DNA of 11,228 nt from Bacteroidota bacterium (GCA_003448835.1 DLXM01000368.1:380-11607), one strand, 5' to 3'; counted from the first letter of the stretch, positions 1-7,908 are shown. The notes: generated by a model not told the origin, from the letters alone. Numbers and translations are program-made.

Positions 1-1
1 T

Positions 2-1108
2 GGTGAAGTTTTCGATAAGGAAATCCTTACTACGAATAGCGACATCAACGGCTATTGGTCTACCAGTTATACCGTAATCAACCGTGCAAATAATGTCTTA
101 TCTGCATTGGATGTATTCGGAACTGAAACCGCCAGAAAAAACAGAGCTGAAGCAAATGCACGTTTCCTTCGTGGAACAGCTTATTATAATCTGGTACAAG
201 TTTTTGGGAAAGCATACAATGACGGAAATCCGGGATCAAATCCTGCAGTTCCACTTGTCCTCACACCGACACGTGTGATTGACGAAACATTGGAAGTTCC
301 AAGAAACACAGTTGCAGAAGTTTATGCTCAAGTTGTAGCTGATTTAACAGCTGCTCGTGACGGACTTCCTGCAAGTAACGGTTTCTATGCAAATACTTAC
401 ACCGCATCAGCCATGTTGACCCGTGTTCATTTGGCTATGGGGAACTATGCAGGCGCAGCAGCTGAAGCAAATCGTGTGATTACTCAAAGTAATTATGCTC
501 TATTTGGATCAGTTGCAGAAAATTTCAACCGTGAAACTAACGGAGCTGAAACTATCTGGGCTATGCAGGTAACTCCATCTTCAGGAACAAACAGTAATAC
601 CACATTCTTTGCACCAACACCTACAGGTCGTGGTGATATCCAGATTCTGGATGGTCACTTGGCATTGTACGAAGATGGTGACGAACGTGCTGAATTGTTT
701 GTTATCACTGGTCGTGGACGTATGACAACCAAATACGCTACTGCTCGTCGTAACATCACTGTGCTACGTCTTGCTGAAATGTACCTCGTTCGCGCTGAAG
801 CTAACTTCAGACTTTCAGGTAATGCAGCTGGTGTAGGTGGAGTAACTCCTGCAGATGACATTAACACGATTCGTGTACGTGCTGGTCTTGATACAAAAAA
901 TACTGTAACACTTGCTGATATCTTGCTTGAGCGTAAGCTTGAACTTGCTTTCGAAGGTGTTAATTATCTTGACATTCGTCGTACACAAACCAACACAACT
1001 ACCATTGGTGGTGCTTCTGTTGCATGGAATGCAGACAGACTTGTATTCCCTATTCCAAATCGTGAGTTGATCGTTAATGGTAACCTGACTCAAAACCCAG
1101 GCTACTAA
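2..1108 (+). CDS. SusD/RagB-family nutrient-binding outer-membrane lipoprotein, 5'-truncated by window edge
   Basis: This is the C-terminal ~368 residues of a SusD-like protein. The frame is open from base 2, so the start, the lipoprotein signal peptide and about the first 100 residues lie outside the window. The TTG at 107 is an internal Leu codon, not the start. Hallmarks: the TPR-like helix AEANARFLRGTAYYNLVQVF (residues ~48-67 of the visible part), the helix VLRLAEMYLVRAEANFR near the C-terminal third, the ERKLELAFEGVNYLDIRR segment, and the family ending FPIPNRELIVNGNLTQNPGY. SusD proteins sit on the cell surface and cap a SusC TonB-dependent transporter, handing it glycans or other oligomers. 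A SusC partner would be expected just upstream, outside the window. The substrate cannot be read from this sequence. The gene ends with TAA followed closely by a strong terminator, so it is probably the last gene of its transcript. Confidence 0.95.
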   Translation, partial: GEVFDKEILTTNSDINGYWSTSYTVINRANNVLSALDVFGTETARKNRAEANARFLRGTAYYNLVQVFGKAYNDGNPGSNPAVPLVLTPTRVIDETLEVPRNTVAEVYAQVVADLTAARDGLPASNGFYANTYTASAMLTRVHLAMGNYAGAAAEANRVITQSNYALFGSVAENFNRETNGAETIWAMQVTPSSGTNSNTTFFAPTPTGRGDIQILDGHLALYEDGDERAELFVITGRGRMTTKYATARRNITVLRLAEMYLVRAEANFRLSGNAAGVGGVTPADDINTIRVRAGLDTKNTVTLADILLERKLELAFEGVNYLDIRRTQTNTTTIGGASVAWNADRLVFPIPNRELIVNGNLTQNPGY

Positions 1109-1135
1109 TTTAGATCGATACTTTTTCGATGAAAT

Positions 1136-1178
1136 AATAAAAGGCCGGTTCCGCAAGGAATCGGCCTTTTATTTTTTA
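1136..1178 (+). terminator. Rho-independent terminator after the SusD gene, possibly bidirectional
   Basis: A near-perfect inverted repeat pairs 1136-1152 with 1157-1173 (17 pairs, one G-U wobble at the fifth pair from the loop). It closes on a GCAA loop, a GNRA-type tetraloop, and is followed on the + strand by a T-rich tract. It begins 28 bases after the SusD stop. On the - strand the same hairpin is followed by TTTTATTATTT, so it could also stop transcripts of the convergent S9 peptidase gene, whose stop lies about 115 bases away. Confidence 0.9.
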
Positions 1179-1287
1179 AACTATTTTCTGGGCAGTTTAA
1201 TGTTCGTATTCCATTCAATTAATTGACCATCCGAGACTTGATAGATTCAATGAATAACCGAATACTAACACCTATTTGCGATTTGGT

Positions 1288-3309
1288 TTAATCATTCTCT
1301 TCCATTCCAGGTACTCTTTGAATTTCTTTGTTCGATAAATGAGTATTAAACCAGTCAATCATCCGTAGCGTGTAATCATATCTCGATGTACTTCGAGTAT
1401 TACCATGCCCCTCACCCGGATAATACACCAACTGAACAGGTAATTCTGGCTTACGAACTTTCAGATGTCTGAAAAGCTCCATCGACTGTGCCGGATGAAC
1501 ACGCGTATCTTCTTTGCCATGCATGATCAGTAAAGGTGTCTGAGATCTTTCTACCCAATATACCGGAGAACTTTTCAATTTGCCCTCCCAGTCGTCCCAG
1601 ATTCGCTTACGAGCATGAACATGATATAATTCCTCAGGTATATCACTTGTGCCCCATTTAGACAAATTATTACTGATACCTACGAACATAACACCGGCTG
1701 CAAATCGCTCCGAGTAATATGTACTCATCCAGGCCGTTGCATATCCACCATAAGACCCACCTGTTACACCAACTCGGTCACCATCCACGAGTCCGGATTC
1801 AATTAAATAGTCAACGCCATCTACAATGTCATCAAATTCTTTACCTGCCATATCGGCCTGACTCGAATAGGTAAATTCAATGCCTCGTCCGGTACTTCCA
1901 CGATAGTTTGGATAAAAAACAGCATAGCCTTGACCTGCACCAAAATGTCCGGGATTTGAATAAGAAGTCAACCATCCATTGCTCAAATGTGCTTCCGGAC
2001 CACCATGTACAACTGTAATCAATGGATATCGCTGTCCATCAACTTTATTTACTGGATGAAACAAAATTCCCTCTATTTCAAACTCTCCATCACGTGCAGT
2101 ATACTTGACAACTTCCTGCGTACCCATTTGGATTTCACTTAGCCATTCATTTGAATTGGTAATTCTACTCAGTTCACCACCTTTGTACAAATATAATTCA
2201 GCGGGGTGAGCCGATGTATTTGCAGTAAAAGCGATTGTACCGTCATTTGCAGGGCTAAATCTCGTAAGAATAGGACCACCAGCTTCTAAAACTCTGTTTA
2301 ATCCACTGCCATCCGGACTGATGGCACCAAATGTACTCCAGACACCCTCACTGGCTATGAAGTGAATGGCATCATTTTCATTCCACATAATTTGTTCAAA
2401 TTTTCCTTTAAAGTCCGGAGCAATGTTCAACGGTTTTCCACCTTCAGCAGAAACAACCATGATTCGTCCGTCCGTTGGATCATTTAAATCATGAGCCGCA
2501 CGCAAAGCAAGTTTGCTTCCATCCGGACTCCAATGGATTTCACCCAGTTTCCCGGCATTTTCAACTGAAGCGATTACCTCACGAGTTTTGTAATCTAATA
2601 CATGAACCTGTTGCGACATATACATGTCATCCACATTTGGAGTCGGTGCTACTGAAACGGCAATTTTACTGCGATCCGGACTCCAAACAGCATTATAAAC
2701 TGAACCATCCAGCACGATCTGATGTGGTTCATGGTCTTCGTGCATTACATTCTGGATGAAAAGTTTTCTATTTGGTGCAAACTCTTCATACAATTCAGGC
2801 TCATATGGAAGTCCGGTTGATGGTTTATCAACAACTTCAGTAGCAATGTACATTACGTGGTTACCATCATCAGCCCAACTGTAACTAATCAAATTAGTGT
2901 TATGAGCGAATAATTTCGTTGCCTCGCCTCCGGAAGTTGAAATTTCATATAAAGAAGTGGTAGAATCGCCATCACGTCGGGACGTAAAGGTGATAGTCCC
3001 TTTTTCTGGACGAAATGCAATATTCCCGATGCTTCCAGTTGTAATAAGTGCTGTACTACTTCCGGCAACAACACTATAAACGTAAAGATGTGTAGATGCT
3101 GCGCGATTTTCGACCTTTGGATCAGCCGGTACCACCAAGGTGTATGCAACATAGGCACCATCCGGTGAAATTTGAGTAAATCCTACATTTTGAATTGCTG
3201 CGATATCCTCCGGAGTCATAGTCCTCTGGGCGATTGCCGGAATTGCAGCAAGAACCATGACGAATAGTGCAGGAATGAGAATCCTGCTAATTGTTAATAA
3301 TTTTTGCAT
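1288..3309 (-). CDS. Secreted S9-family (prolyl oligopeptidase / acylaminoacyl-peptidase-like) serine peptidase
   Basis: A 673-residue peptidase; the numbering here counts from the upstream ATG at 3315, which adds two residues. The N-terminus has a positive end, a hydrophobic stretch and AIPAIA|Q, a signal peptide probably cleaved near residue 29, so it acts in the periplasm or outside the cell. Residues ~35-400 form a beta-propeller with TolB/PD40-type blades, seen as repeated SPDG-like motifs at about 50, 212, 263 and 333. Residues ~415-660 form an alpha/beta-hydrolase: HGGP oxyanion segment (437-440), nucleophile Ser521 in GGSYGG, Asp603 in GKEDTRV and His637 in GEGHG. The triad is complete, so it is likely active, removing di- or oligopeptides or acyl-amino acids from short peptides. 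I chose the ATG at 3309 because AGAGA sits six bases before it, whereas it abuts the ATG at 3315. A 160-base gap separates it from the FolB-cupin gene, so it may have its own promoter, but I see no clear one. Confidence 0.93.
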   Translation of the reverse strand: MQKLLTISRILIPALFVMVLAAIPAIAQRTMTPEDIAAIQNVGFTQISPDGAYVAYTLVVPADPKVENRAASTHLYVYSVVAGSSTALITTGSIGNIAFRPEKGTITFTSRRDGDSTTSLYEISTSGGEATKLFAHNTNLISYSWADDGNHVMYIATEVVDKPSTGLPYEPELYEEFAPNRKLFIQNVMHEDHEPHQIVLDGSVYNAVWSPDRSKIAVSVAPTPNVDDMYMSQQVHVLDYKTREVIASVENAGKLGEIHWSPDGSKLALRAAHDLNDPTDGRIMVVSAEGGKPLNIAPDFKGKFEQIMWNENDAIHFIASEGVWSTFGAISPDGSGLNRVLEAGGPILTRFSPANDGTIAFTANTSAHPAELYLYKGGELSRITNSNEWLSEIQMGTQEVVKYTARDGEFEIEGILFHPVNKVDGQRYPLITVVHGGPEAHLSNGWLTSYSNPGHFGAGQGYAVFYPNYRGSTGRGIEFTYSSQADMAGKEFDDIVDGVDYLIESGLVDGDRVGVTGGSYGGYATAWMSTYYSERFAAGVMFVGISNNLSKWGTSDIPEELYHVHARKRIWDDWEGKLKSSPVYWVERSQTPLLIMHGKEDTRVHPAQSMELFRHLKVRKPELPVQLVYYPGEGHGNTRSTSRYDYTLRMIDWFNTHLSNKEIQRVPGMEEND

Positions 3310-3469
3310 AGTCATTCTCTTTGGTTAATTATTTTGATGTGCTTAAATATGTAAGCAATTCACCAATATAATAAATTTGAGAATTCGTGTTGAATGTCGT
3401 TTTTAGGAGAAAAGCTTTGACAAGTTGCTTTCTGAAACGTAGGGAGTTAAGCGATACTTACTTAGTATT

Positions 3470-4219
3470 TTAGAAATAGCGTACTTTGATATTTGCCGGA
3501 GGATCCATCAATTCACTGGGTGTTTGTACCAGAATTTCATCAGCTCGTATGAATGAAGGACGATTAACACAAAGTACAGTTCGCGTTATATCCGTTGGAT
3601 TTTGATATTCATGAATAAATTTCTGAGGCCAGAAATGGGCGAGCCCGGCAGGTATTGGTTTCCCCTGAAGGAGAAGTCCATCACTGAGTGCCAACTCTCC
3701 TTCTGCCATAATATCGTGATAATGAGCCGGAATTTTTCCACCTGCCGGGATACTGAGTCGATAAATTCCACAATCTGAACTCTCATGTAAAATATCAACT
3801 TCTCCAAAATGATTCGATTCATGTCCGGTTTTTACATCAGCTGTTGTACGATGAATTTTGAGACTTGGTATTGCTTCAGATTTAAGGGCAGATGGTTTAC
3901 TTAATTTGATAGTAACGGCATGAATTTGGGCTTGTGGTCGATCAGGTGGTGGTGATGCCAGTAAATAGCTACTTAAAGCCTGAGCGGCAGTCTCTAATAA
4001 TCTAAATTGTCCAGCTTCAAGTAAAAATTTAAGTTCACCATAAATTTTTGAGTAATCGACAGAATGTTGAAGCGATGTTTTGAATCCAACCGGAAATGCT
4101 TCAACATGCATATCGACATCGATAATAAGGGTTTGTCGTTCATGGCGCTCATGTCGATGTATACCAATAAAACATGGTACATGCATGTTATTTATACTGA
4201 TGATATCCATGTTATTCAT
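3470..4219 (-). CDS. FolB/FolX-type dihydroneopterin aldolase/epimerase domain fused to a cupin domain
   Basis: A 249-residue two-domain protein. Residues ~4-124 match the FolB/FolX fold: FIGIHRHERHERQ followed by a strand, SVDYSKIY carrying Tyr56, the helix LLETAAQALSSYLL with Glu76, and KLSKPSAL with Lys108. Tyr, Glu and Lys are in the places of the conserved substrate-binding and catalytic residues of dihydroneopterin aldolases. Such enzymes cleave or epimerise dihydroneopterin (or its triphosphate) and act as tetramers or octamers. Residues ~150-220 form a single cupin with the metal-binding pattern His166-x-His168-x4-Glu173 and a later His203, so a bound metal is expected. FolB proteins are usually ~120 residues; the extra ~125 residues are the cupin. 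The start overlaps the stop of the CYTH gene by 8 bases (ATGAATAA), implying translational coupling; a second in-frame ATG at 4210 would remove the overlap. The role of the cupin is unknown: sensing, oxygenation or isomerisation of a pterin are all possible. Confidence 0.82.
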   Translation of the reverse strand: MNNMDIISINNMHVPCFIGIHRHERHERQTLIIDVDMHVEAFPVGFKTSLQHSVDYSKIYGELKFLLEAGQFRLLETAAQALSSYLLASPPPDRPQAQIHAVTIKLSKPSALKSEAIPSLKIHRTTADVKTGHESNHFGEVDILHESSDCGIYRLSIPAGGKIPAHYHDIMAEGELALSDGLLLQGKPIPAGLAHFWPQKFIHEYQNPTDITRTVLCVNRPSFIRADEILVQTPSELMDPPANIKVRYF

Positions 4220-4763
4220 GCTTTAACAATTCAAAAAGACTGATTTCACAACGATTTGATGGATGGAATCCGGCTACAGACTCATATCGATTGATAGTAA
4301 CCAGTGCGTCTTCTAATGATTTGGATCCCAGAGCTTCAAATTCAAAACAATGTACCGTTTTATCTCCGGATGAAGCTTGATAATACACACATTCACAATC
4401 CGGAAAATCGATGACCTGAATGTTTTTTCGGATATCAAAATGTTGATAGTCGCCCAGTGTTTTCATAAATGCATTTACCGCATCAGCCTGAGAATCGTCA
4501 TTTTTTAAATGAAGATTGATTTCTGTTCTATCGCGGGTGTCACCACCATAAGATTTAACTGTTAATTGCTGAATTTCACGGTCTTTTCGATGACGATACA
4601 CAAATCCCGGATTACTTGAGCTAAAATAATAAGAGTCTATGACCTCAAGTGATTTTTCTTTCCCTGATCCAATTGCTCTCAATTTTTCAAAAATTGAAAG
4701 AATATCTACAGTTTCATCGACTAAATATTTATGTTCAAACTCTTTAAAAGTGCTAACACTCAT
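4212..4763 (-). CDS. CYTH-domain protein (triphosphate-tunnel phosphohydrolase or class IV cyclase-like)
   Basis: A 183-residue single-domain protein, the usual size for small bacterial CYTH proteins. It opens with the signature ExExK (Glu8, Glu10, Lys12). It then shows the alternating charged strands of a triphosphate tunnel: DSYYF, VYRHRKDRE, LTVKSYGG, RTEINLHL, and near the C-terminus FEFEALG and NRCEISLFELL. Known CYTH proteins bind triphosphates with divalent metals and hydrolyse inorganic triphosphate or thiamine triphosphate, or cyclise ATP. The sequence alone does not choose among these. It starts 4 bases after the RibD-C-like gene and overlaps the FolB-cupin gene by 8 bases, so the three are almost certainly co-transcribed. 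That context suggests a triphosphorylated pterin as a possible substrate, which is an inference. A plain triphosphatase with no link to its neighbours remains possible. Confidence 0.8.
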   Translation of the reverse strand: MSVSTFKEFEHKYLVDETVDILSIFEKLRAIGSGKEKSLEVIDSYYFSSSNPGFVYRHRKDREIQQLTVKSYGGDTRDRTEINLHLKNDDSQADAVNAFMKTLGDYQHFDIRKNIQVIDFPDCECVYYQASSGDKTVHCFEFEALGSKSLEDALVTINRYESVAGFHPSNRCEISLFELLKHE

Positions 4764-4767
4764 AGAA

Positions 4768-5412
4768 TTATTTAATTACATGATAATGGGCAAAGATTAA
4801 ATTCCCATGTTGTTTAACGGATTCCAATTTCATGTTATGAATATGACTCAACCCCGGATTCACAATCGGGACACCAACACTACTGGCAACGAGTAACGGA
4901 CAAATCGTTAAAATAAGTTCATCAACTGCACCTGCTTCATAAAAAAGTCGGTTAATCTCACCGCCACCGAATAACAGAACACGCTCAAATCCAAACTTTT
5001 GAAGCATATTGATACAAAATTCAACAGGATCGGCATGATCGTACACAAAATTTTTGACTAAAATATCATCAATATCCAAAATATGTTTTGAAACAATCCA
5101 TCTTTTGATGTGACGCTGTTTCCAGAAGTTGTGCCCTTCAGGAATCCCCCGATTGGTGAAGGTTATCCAAACTGGATAGGTTCCGTCTGGTCTTTGAACA
5201 TCGAGTGCTCCCCCTGCCGCTATCATTGTCTGAGACCCTAAAAGGATGGCATCTGCAGATTTAATCAAATCATGAAGATGTTCCTGATCCATCGACTCAG
5301 TAAATCCTTGTTGTTGTCTTTCATGATCAGACTGACCACTGTGTACAGCTACGAATCCATCCAGAGATGCTGCCATCACATTGATAATCGTAGTCTTTTT
5401 CATAGTCAACAT
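4768..5412 (-). CDS. RibD C-terminal / dihydrofolate reductase-like oxidoreductase
   Basis: A 214-residue protein with the DHFR-like fold of the RibD_C family. Evidence: the N-terminal strand NVMAASLDGFVA (residues 11-22, the family's S-x-DG signature), the segment DAILLGSQTM (54-63, the LGR-x-T position, here Ser-Gln in place of Arg), the nucleotide-binding loop VLLFGGGEINRLFYEAGAVD (145-164), and the following ELILTICPLLV strand. Relatives reduce pyrimidine intermediates in riboflavin synthesis, or pterins or folates, with NADPH. There is no RibD deaminase domain, so it is not a complete riboflavin enzyme and the true substrate is unclear. Neighbours suggest a pterin. A start at Met4 (5403), giving MKKTTIINVM, is also plausible, as neither start has a good ribosome-binding site. 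It follows the SDR gene after 24 bases. Confidence 0.85.
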   Translation of the reverse strand: MLTMKKTTIINVMAASLDGFVAVHSGQSDHERQQQGFTESMDQEHLHDLIKSADAILLGSQTMIAAGGALDVQRPDGTYPVWITFTNRGIPEGHNFWKQRHIKRWIVSKHILDIDDILVKNFVYDHADPVEFCINMLQKFGFERVLLFGGGEINRLFYEAGAVDELILTICPLLVASSVGVPIVNPGLSHIHNMKLESVKQHGNLIFAHYHVIK

Positions 5413-5436
5413 AAATAAAAAAGTAATTTATGAAAC

Positions 5437-6222
5437 TCAACTGATTAATAGGCCACCATCTACAGGTAGAATTATACCTGTAATCCAGGATGCAGCCCGA
5501 CTGGACAAAAATACTACTGACCGGGCTATATCTTCCGGTGTGCCAACACGTCCCAATGGATGCCAAACTTTTGCCTCTTCAATCGCTTCATAATATGATT
5601 CATCCGATGGAAAACGAGCCCGATACATGGGTGTTTCAACAATACCCGGGGATACACAATTTACTCTGATTCGTCGTGAACCCAATTCGACCGCGAGACT
5701 TTTGGTTAGATGATCGATAGCGGCTTTAGCAATATTGTATGCAGATCCCTGTGCAATTGGACGTAAACTAAGTGTACTTCCAATATTGATAACACTTGGA
5801 TAATTGCTTTGTTCAAGCGCCGGGAGCAAGTCACGTGTTAGTGCAAAAACAGATTCAACATTCGTTTTGAGAATTTGTTGTAACTCATCGTCTGAAGTAT
5901 TTTCAAAAGATGTTGAATGGTAGATACCGGCGTTATTTACCAATATATCCAATGGTCCAAATGATGAAATTTCTCTAACAAATTTCTGTCGCCATTCTAT
6001 TGATGTAACATCTCCATCTATAGCAATTACATCACAATTAGATACCTGTTTGTTTATGAATTCAGCTGTATCAACTAGTAATTCGCGACGGCGGCCGGTT
6101 ATATAAATTTTAGAGGCACCGGATTCTGCCATTGCAATTGCGCAAGATCGCCCAATTCCACTACCGGCTCCGGTAACTACTACAGATAAGCCGTCAACAC
6201 GGTATAGATGATTAGTTTGCAT
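5437..6222 (-). CDS. Short-chain dehydrogenase/reductase (classical SDR)
   Basis: A 261-residue classical SDR, full length for the family. It has the cofactor motif TGAGSGIG (residues 17-24), NNAG (96-99), Asn121, and the catalytic set Ser149, Tyr162 and Lys166 in SAYNIAKAA. The family's SPGIVETPM and C-terminal LPVDGG segments are also present. An Arg-rich stretch after the second strand (TGRRREL, 42-48) favours NADP(H) over NAD(H). It is cytosolic, with no signal peptide. SDRs reduce or oxidise a carbonyl or alcohol; the sequence does not give the substrate. Sepiapterin reductase, pteridine reductase and FolM are SDRs, and the FolB-like and DHFR-like neighbours make a pterin substrate worth considering. 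However, the first motif has the ordinary Gly-x-Gly form, not the TGxxxRxG typical of PTR1/FolM. It lies 57 bases after the phosphatase gene and 24 before the reductase. Confidence 0.9.
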   Translation of the reverse strand: MQTNHLYRVDGLSVVVTGAGSGIGRSCAIAMAESGASKIYITGRRRELLVDTAEFINKQVSNCDVIAIDGDVTSIEWRQKFVREISSFGPLDILVNNAGIYHSTSFENTSDDELQQILKTNVESVFALTRDLLPALEQSNYPSVINIGSTLSLRPIAQGSAYNIAKAAIDHLTKSLAVELGSRRIRVNCVSPGIVETPMYRARFPSDESYYEAIEEAKVWHPLGRVGTPEDIARSVVFLSSRAASWITGIILPVDGGLLIS

Positions 6223-6236
6223 GATAAGTTTATAAT

Positions 6237-6264
6237 GAATCCGAATAAAATATTTCGGCTATTC
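6237..6264. other. Imperfect inverted repeat between the signalling and metabolic genes
   Basis: GAATCCGAA (6237-6245) pairs with TTCGG plus ATTC (6254-6264), with a 2-base bulge and an 8-base loop. It sits in the 57-base gap between the PP2C regulator gene and the SDR gene. No T-run follows on the - strand, so it is a poor terminator; RNA processing, attenuation or chance are alternatives. Confidence 0.25.
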
Positions 6265-6279
6265 AAGGTATAAAATCAG

Positions 6280-7440
6280 TTAATTACGTCCTAATGTTAG
6301 AACGGTAATATCGTCTGATTGTTCTGCTCCATCAGCAAATTTCAAAACATCTTCGAACAATTCATTCGTTAATTGTTCACAAGTTGTGGATTCTGAGTGG
6401 CTTAAAAACTGCTCTAATCTCGGTTCTTCGTACATGTCGCCAACCGGGTTCATGGCTTCGGTGACACCGTCAGTAAATACTATTAATTTATCTCCTTTTT
6501 CGAGCTTGATACGGGCTGAATCATATTCTATGTGAGGGATTTTACCCAGGAGCAGACCGTCAGTGTTCGGAAGTTCTTCGATCGAGTGATCCTTCCGCAA
6601 TACATATGGGAGGTTATGGCCACCGTTACAGTATCGAACATCGCCGGTTCGGGTATTGTATACTCCGTAGAAAACGGTCACAAATGTTGTTAAATCACTC
6701 TCAGGAATAAGCATGGCATTAACTCTACGCAGACATTCGGCCGGATCGCCAACCTGTGAGGCAACTGCGCGTATCATAGTTCGGCAGACTGCCATATAAA
6801 TCGCAGCAGGAATCCCTTTTCCACTCACATCCCCTACCAGAAATGCCAATCGATCGTCATCTATAAAAAAGAAATCATAAAGGTCACCACCAACTTCACG
6901 AGCGGCTACCATACTTGCAAAAATGTCGAAATCTTTACGTGCCGGATAAGCCGGGAAATCTCGTTTCAGAATTTTCTGTTGGATCCGCGCTGCTGTGCTC
7001 AATTCGTATTGAAATGTAGAGAGTTGGTCCTGAGCCCTCATGGCCACCCGTATGCGGTCAACTTCATCAACAGTTTTGTTAATAATTGTTTCCAGATCGG
7101 TAAAATCAATTGGTTTCGTAATGAAATCATACGCACCACGATTCATTGCCGTACGAATATTCTCCATATCACCATAAGCTGAGACGACCACCGTTTTTAG
7201 ATCAGCGCGTGATTTACCTCGAAGTTTTTCGAGCAAGGTCAACCCATCCATTTTGGGCATATTTATATCGGTAAGGATCAACGAATAATCCGGATTGTCA
7301 TCGACTTTGAGAAGTGCCTCAACTCCATTTTCTGCAAAATGAAACTGCAAGCTACCATCACGAATGTGACGTCTGAATTTCTGAGTTACCAGAATTTCCA
7401 GATCCGGTTCATCGTCGACTACTAATATCTTTGGTACCAT
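6280..7440 (-). CDS. Response regulator with PP2C/SpoIIE-type serine phosphatase output (RsbU-like)
   Basis: A 386-residue protein. Residues 1-125 are a receiver: acidic pair Asp9/Asp10, phospho-acceptor Asp58 in LTDINMPKMDG, Ser87 and Lys109 (TKPID). A helical linker (~125-165, with ELSTAARIQQKIL) joins it to a PPM/SpoIIE phosphatase domain (~170-386). That domain has REVGGDLYDF (Asp186), VGDVSGKGIPAA (Asp204), GGHN (273-276), FTDGVTEA (Asp323) and SDDITVL (Asp376, Asp377), which supply the Asp residues that coordinate the two metals. All look intact, so it should be active. Such proteins dephosphorylate Ser/Thr on an anti-anti-sigma (STAS) protein when the receiver is phosphorylated, and so free a sigma factor or another partner. 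No STAS or anti-sigma kinase gene lies in the window. It is the third gene of the signalling set; its receiver closely resembles the neighbouring stand-alone regulator. Confidence 0.93.
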   Translation of the reverse strand: MVPKILVVDDEPDLEILVTQKFRRHIRDGSLQFHFAENGVEALLKVDDNPDYSLILTDINMPKMDGLTLLEKLRGKSRADLKTVVVSAYGDMENIRTAMNRGAYDFITKPIDFTDLETIINKTVDEVDRIRVAMRAQDQLSTFQYELSTAARIQQKILKRDFPAYPARKDFDIFASMVAAREVGGDLYDFFFIDDDRLAFLVGDVSGKGIPAAIYMAVCRTMIRAVASQVGDPAECLRRVNAMLIPESDLTTFVTVFYGVYNTRTGDVRYCNGGHNLPYVLRKDHSIEELPNTDGLLLGKIPHIEYDSARIKLEKGDKLIVFTDGVTEAMNPVGDMYEEPRLEQFLSHSESTTCEQLTNELFEDVLKFADGAEQSDDITVLTLGRN

Positions 7441-7512
7441 AATAATGTGAAATTGATATTACAGGATGAATTATTGACTATCCGGAATCAGTGTTGATGT
7501 CTCAGATGATAG

Positions 7513-7908
7513 TTATTGACTTTCGGCAAGTCTGGAGATTTCAGCCTTAAGCTGATCAAAATCGATTGGTTTGGTAAAGAATTCTTTCGCCCCGGATGCG
7601 ATGGCATTTTTATAATTTTCGTCATCACCATACGCTGAAATCATACTAACATGAATCTTCGGGAATTCTGATTTCACTCTGTCTAGCAACTCGAGACCAC
7701 TCATCCCGGGCATATTAATGTCTGAAAAAATATACACCACCTCAGGTGGTGTTTTACTTCTTAGGACTTCAAGTGCTTCATCACCTGAAAACGCAAATGA
7801 CATGTCAATTGCACCGGATCTTAGTTCTTTTCGAAATTTCTGCCGGAACAGCATCTCAACATCGGGTTCATCATCTACAACTAAAAATTTCATAAGCTCA
7901 AGGTTCAT
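7513..7908 (-). CDS. Single-domain response regulator (CheY-like receiver)
   Basis: A 131-residue stand-alone receiver without an output domain. It carries the acidic pair Asp12/Asp13 (VVDDEPDVE), phospho-acceptor Asp63 in FSDINMPGMSG, Ser91 in the Thr/Ser switch position (ISAYGD), and Lys113 (FTKPIDF). The ATG at 7893 (MKFLVVDDEPD) is an equally good start by family length; I see no decisive ribosome-binding site. It lies between the histidine kinase (45 bases before) and the receiver-phosphatase (72 bases after), all on the same strand. It may be a phosphate shuttle or sink, or a protein-protein output for the kinase, since with no DNA-binding domain it cannot act on promoters directly. The function of such single-domain members varies and cannot be settled from sequence. 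Confidence 0.93.
   Translation of the reverse strand: MNLELMKFLVVDDEPDVEMLFRQKFRKELRSGAIDMSFAFSGDEALEVLRSKTPPEVVYIFSDINMPGMSGLELLDRVKSEFPKIHVSMISAYGDDENYKNAIASGAKEFFTKPIDFDQLKAEISRLAESQ

Noticed and set aside
1211..1230. Palindrome TCAATTAATTGA as an operator site.
   Set aside because: It is a short AT-rich palindrome lying between two convergent gene ends, where a promoter operator is not expected.
1181..1246. A 21-codon open - strand frame ending in NIKLPRK and a stop, resembling the last residues of a histidine kinase.
   Set aside because: It is very short, has a stop immediately upstream in the same frame, and the residues before the ending do not match a HATPase domain. Chance is the simplest explanation.
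3405..3445. A weak inverted repeat (AAAGC / GCTTT type) between the FolB-cupin and S9 peptidase genes that could be a terminator.
   Set aside because: The stem is short and broken by a long loop, and there is no clear T-run on the - strand.
3316..3469. Possible Bacteroidota promoter (TTG ... TAnnTTTG) for the S9 peptidase.
   Set aside because: Near matches to the -7 element exist but none has a TTG at the right distance, so I could not support one.
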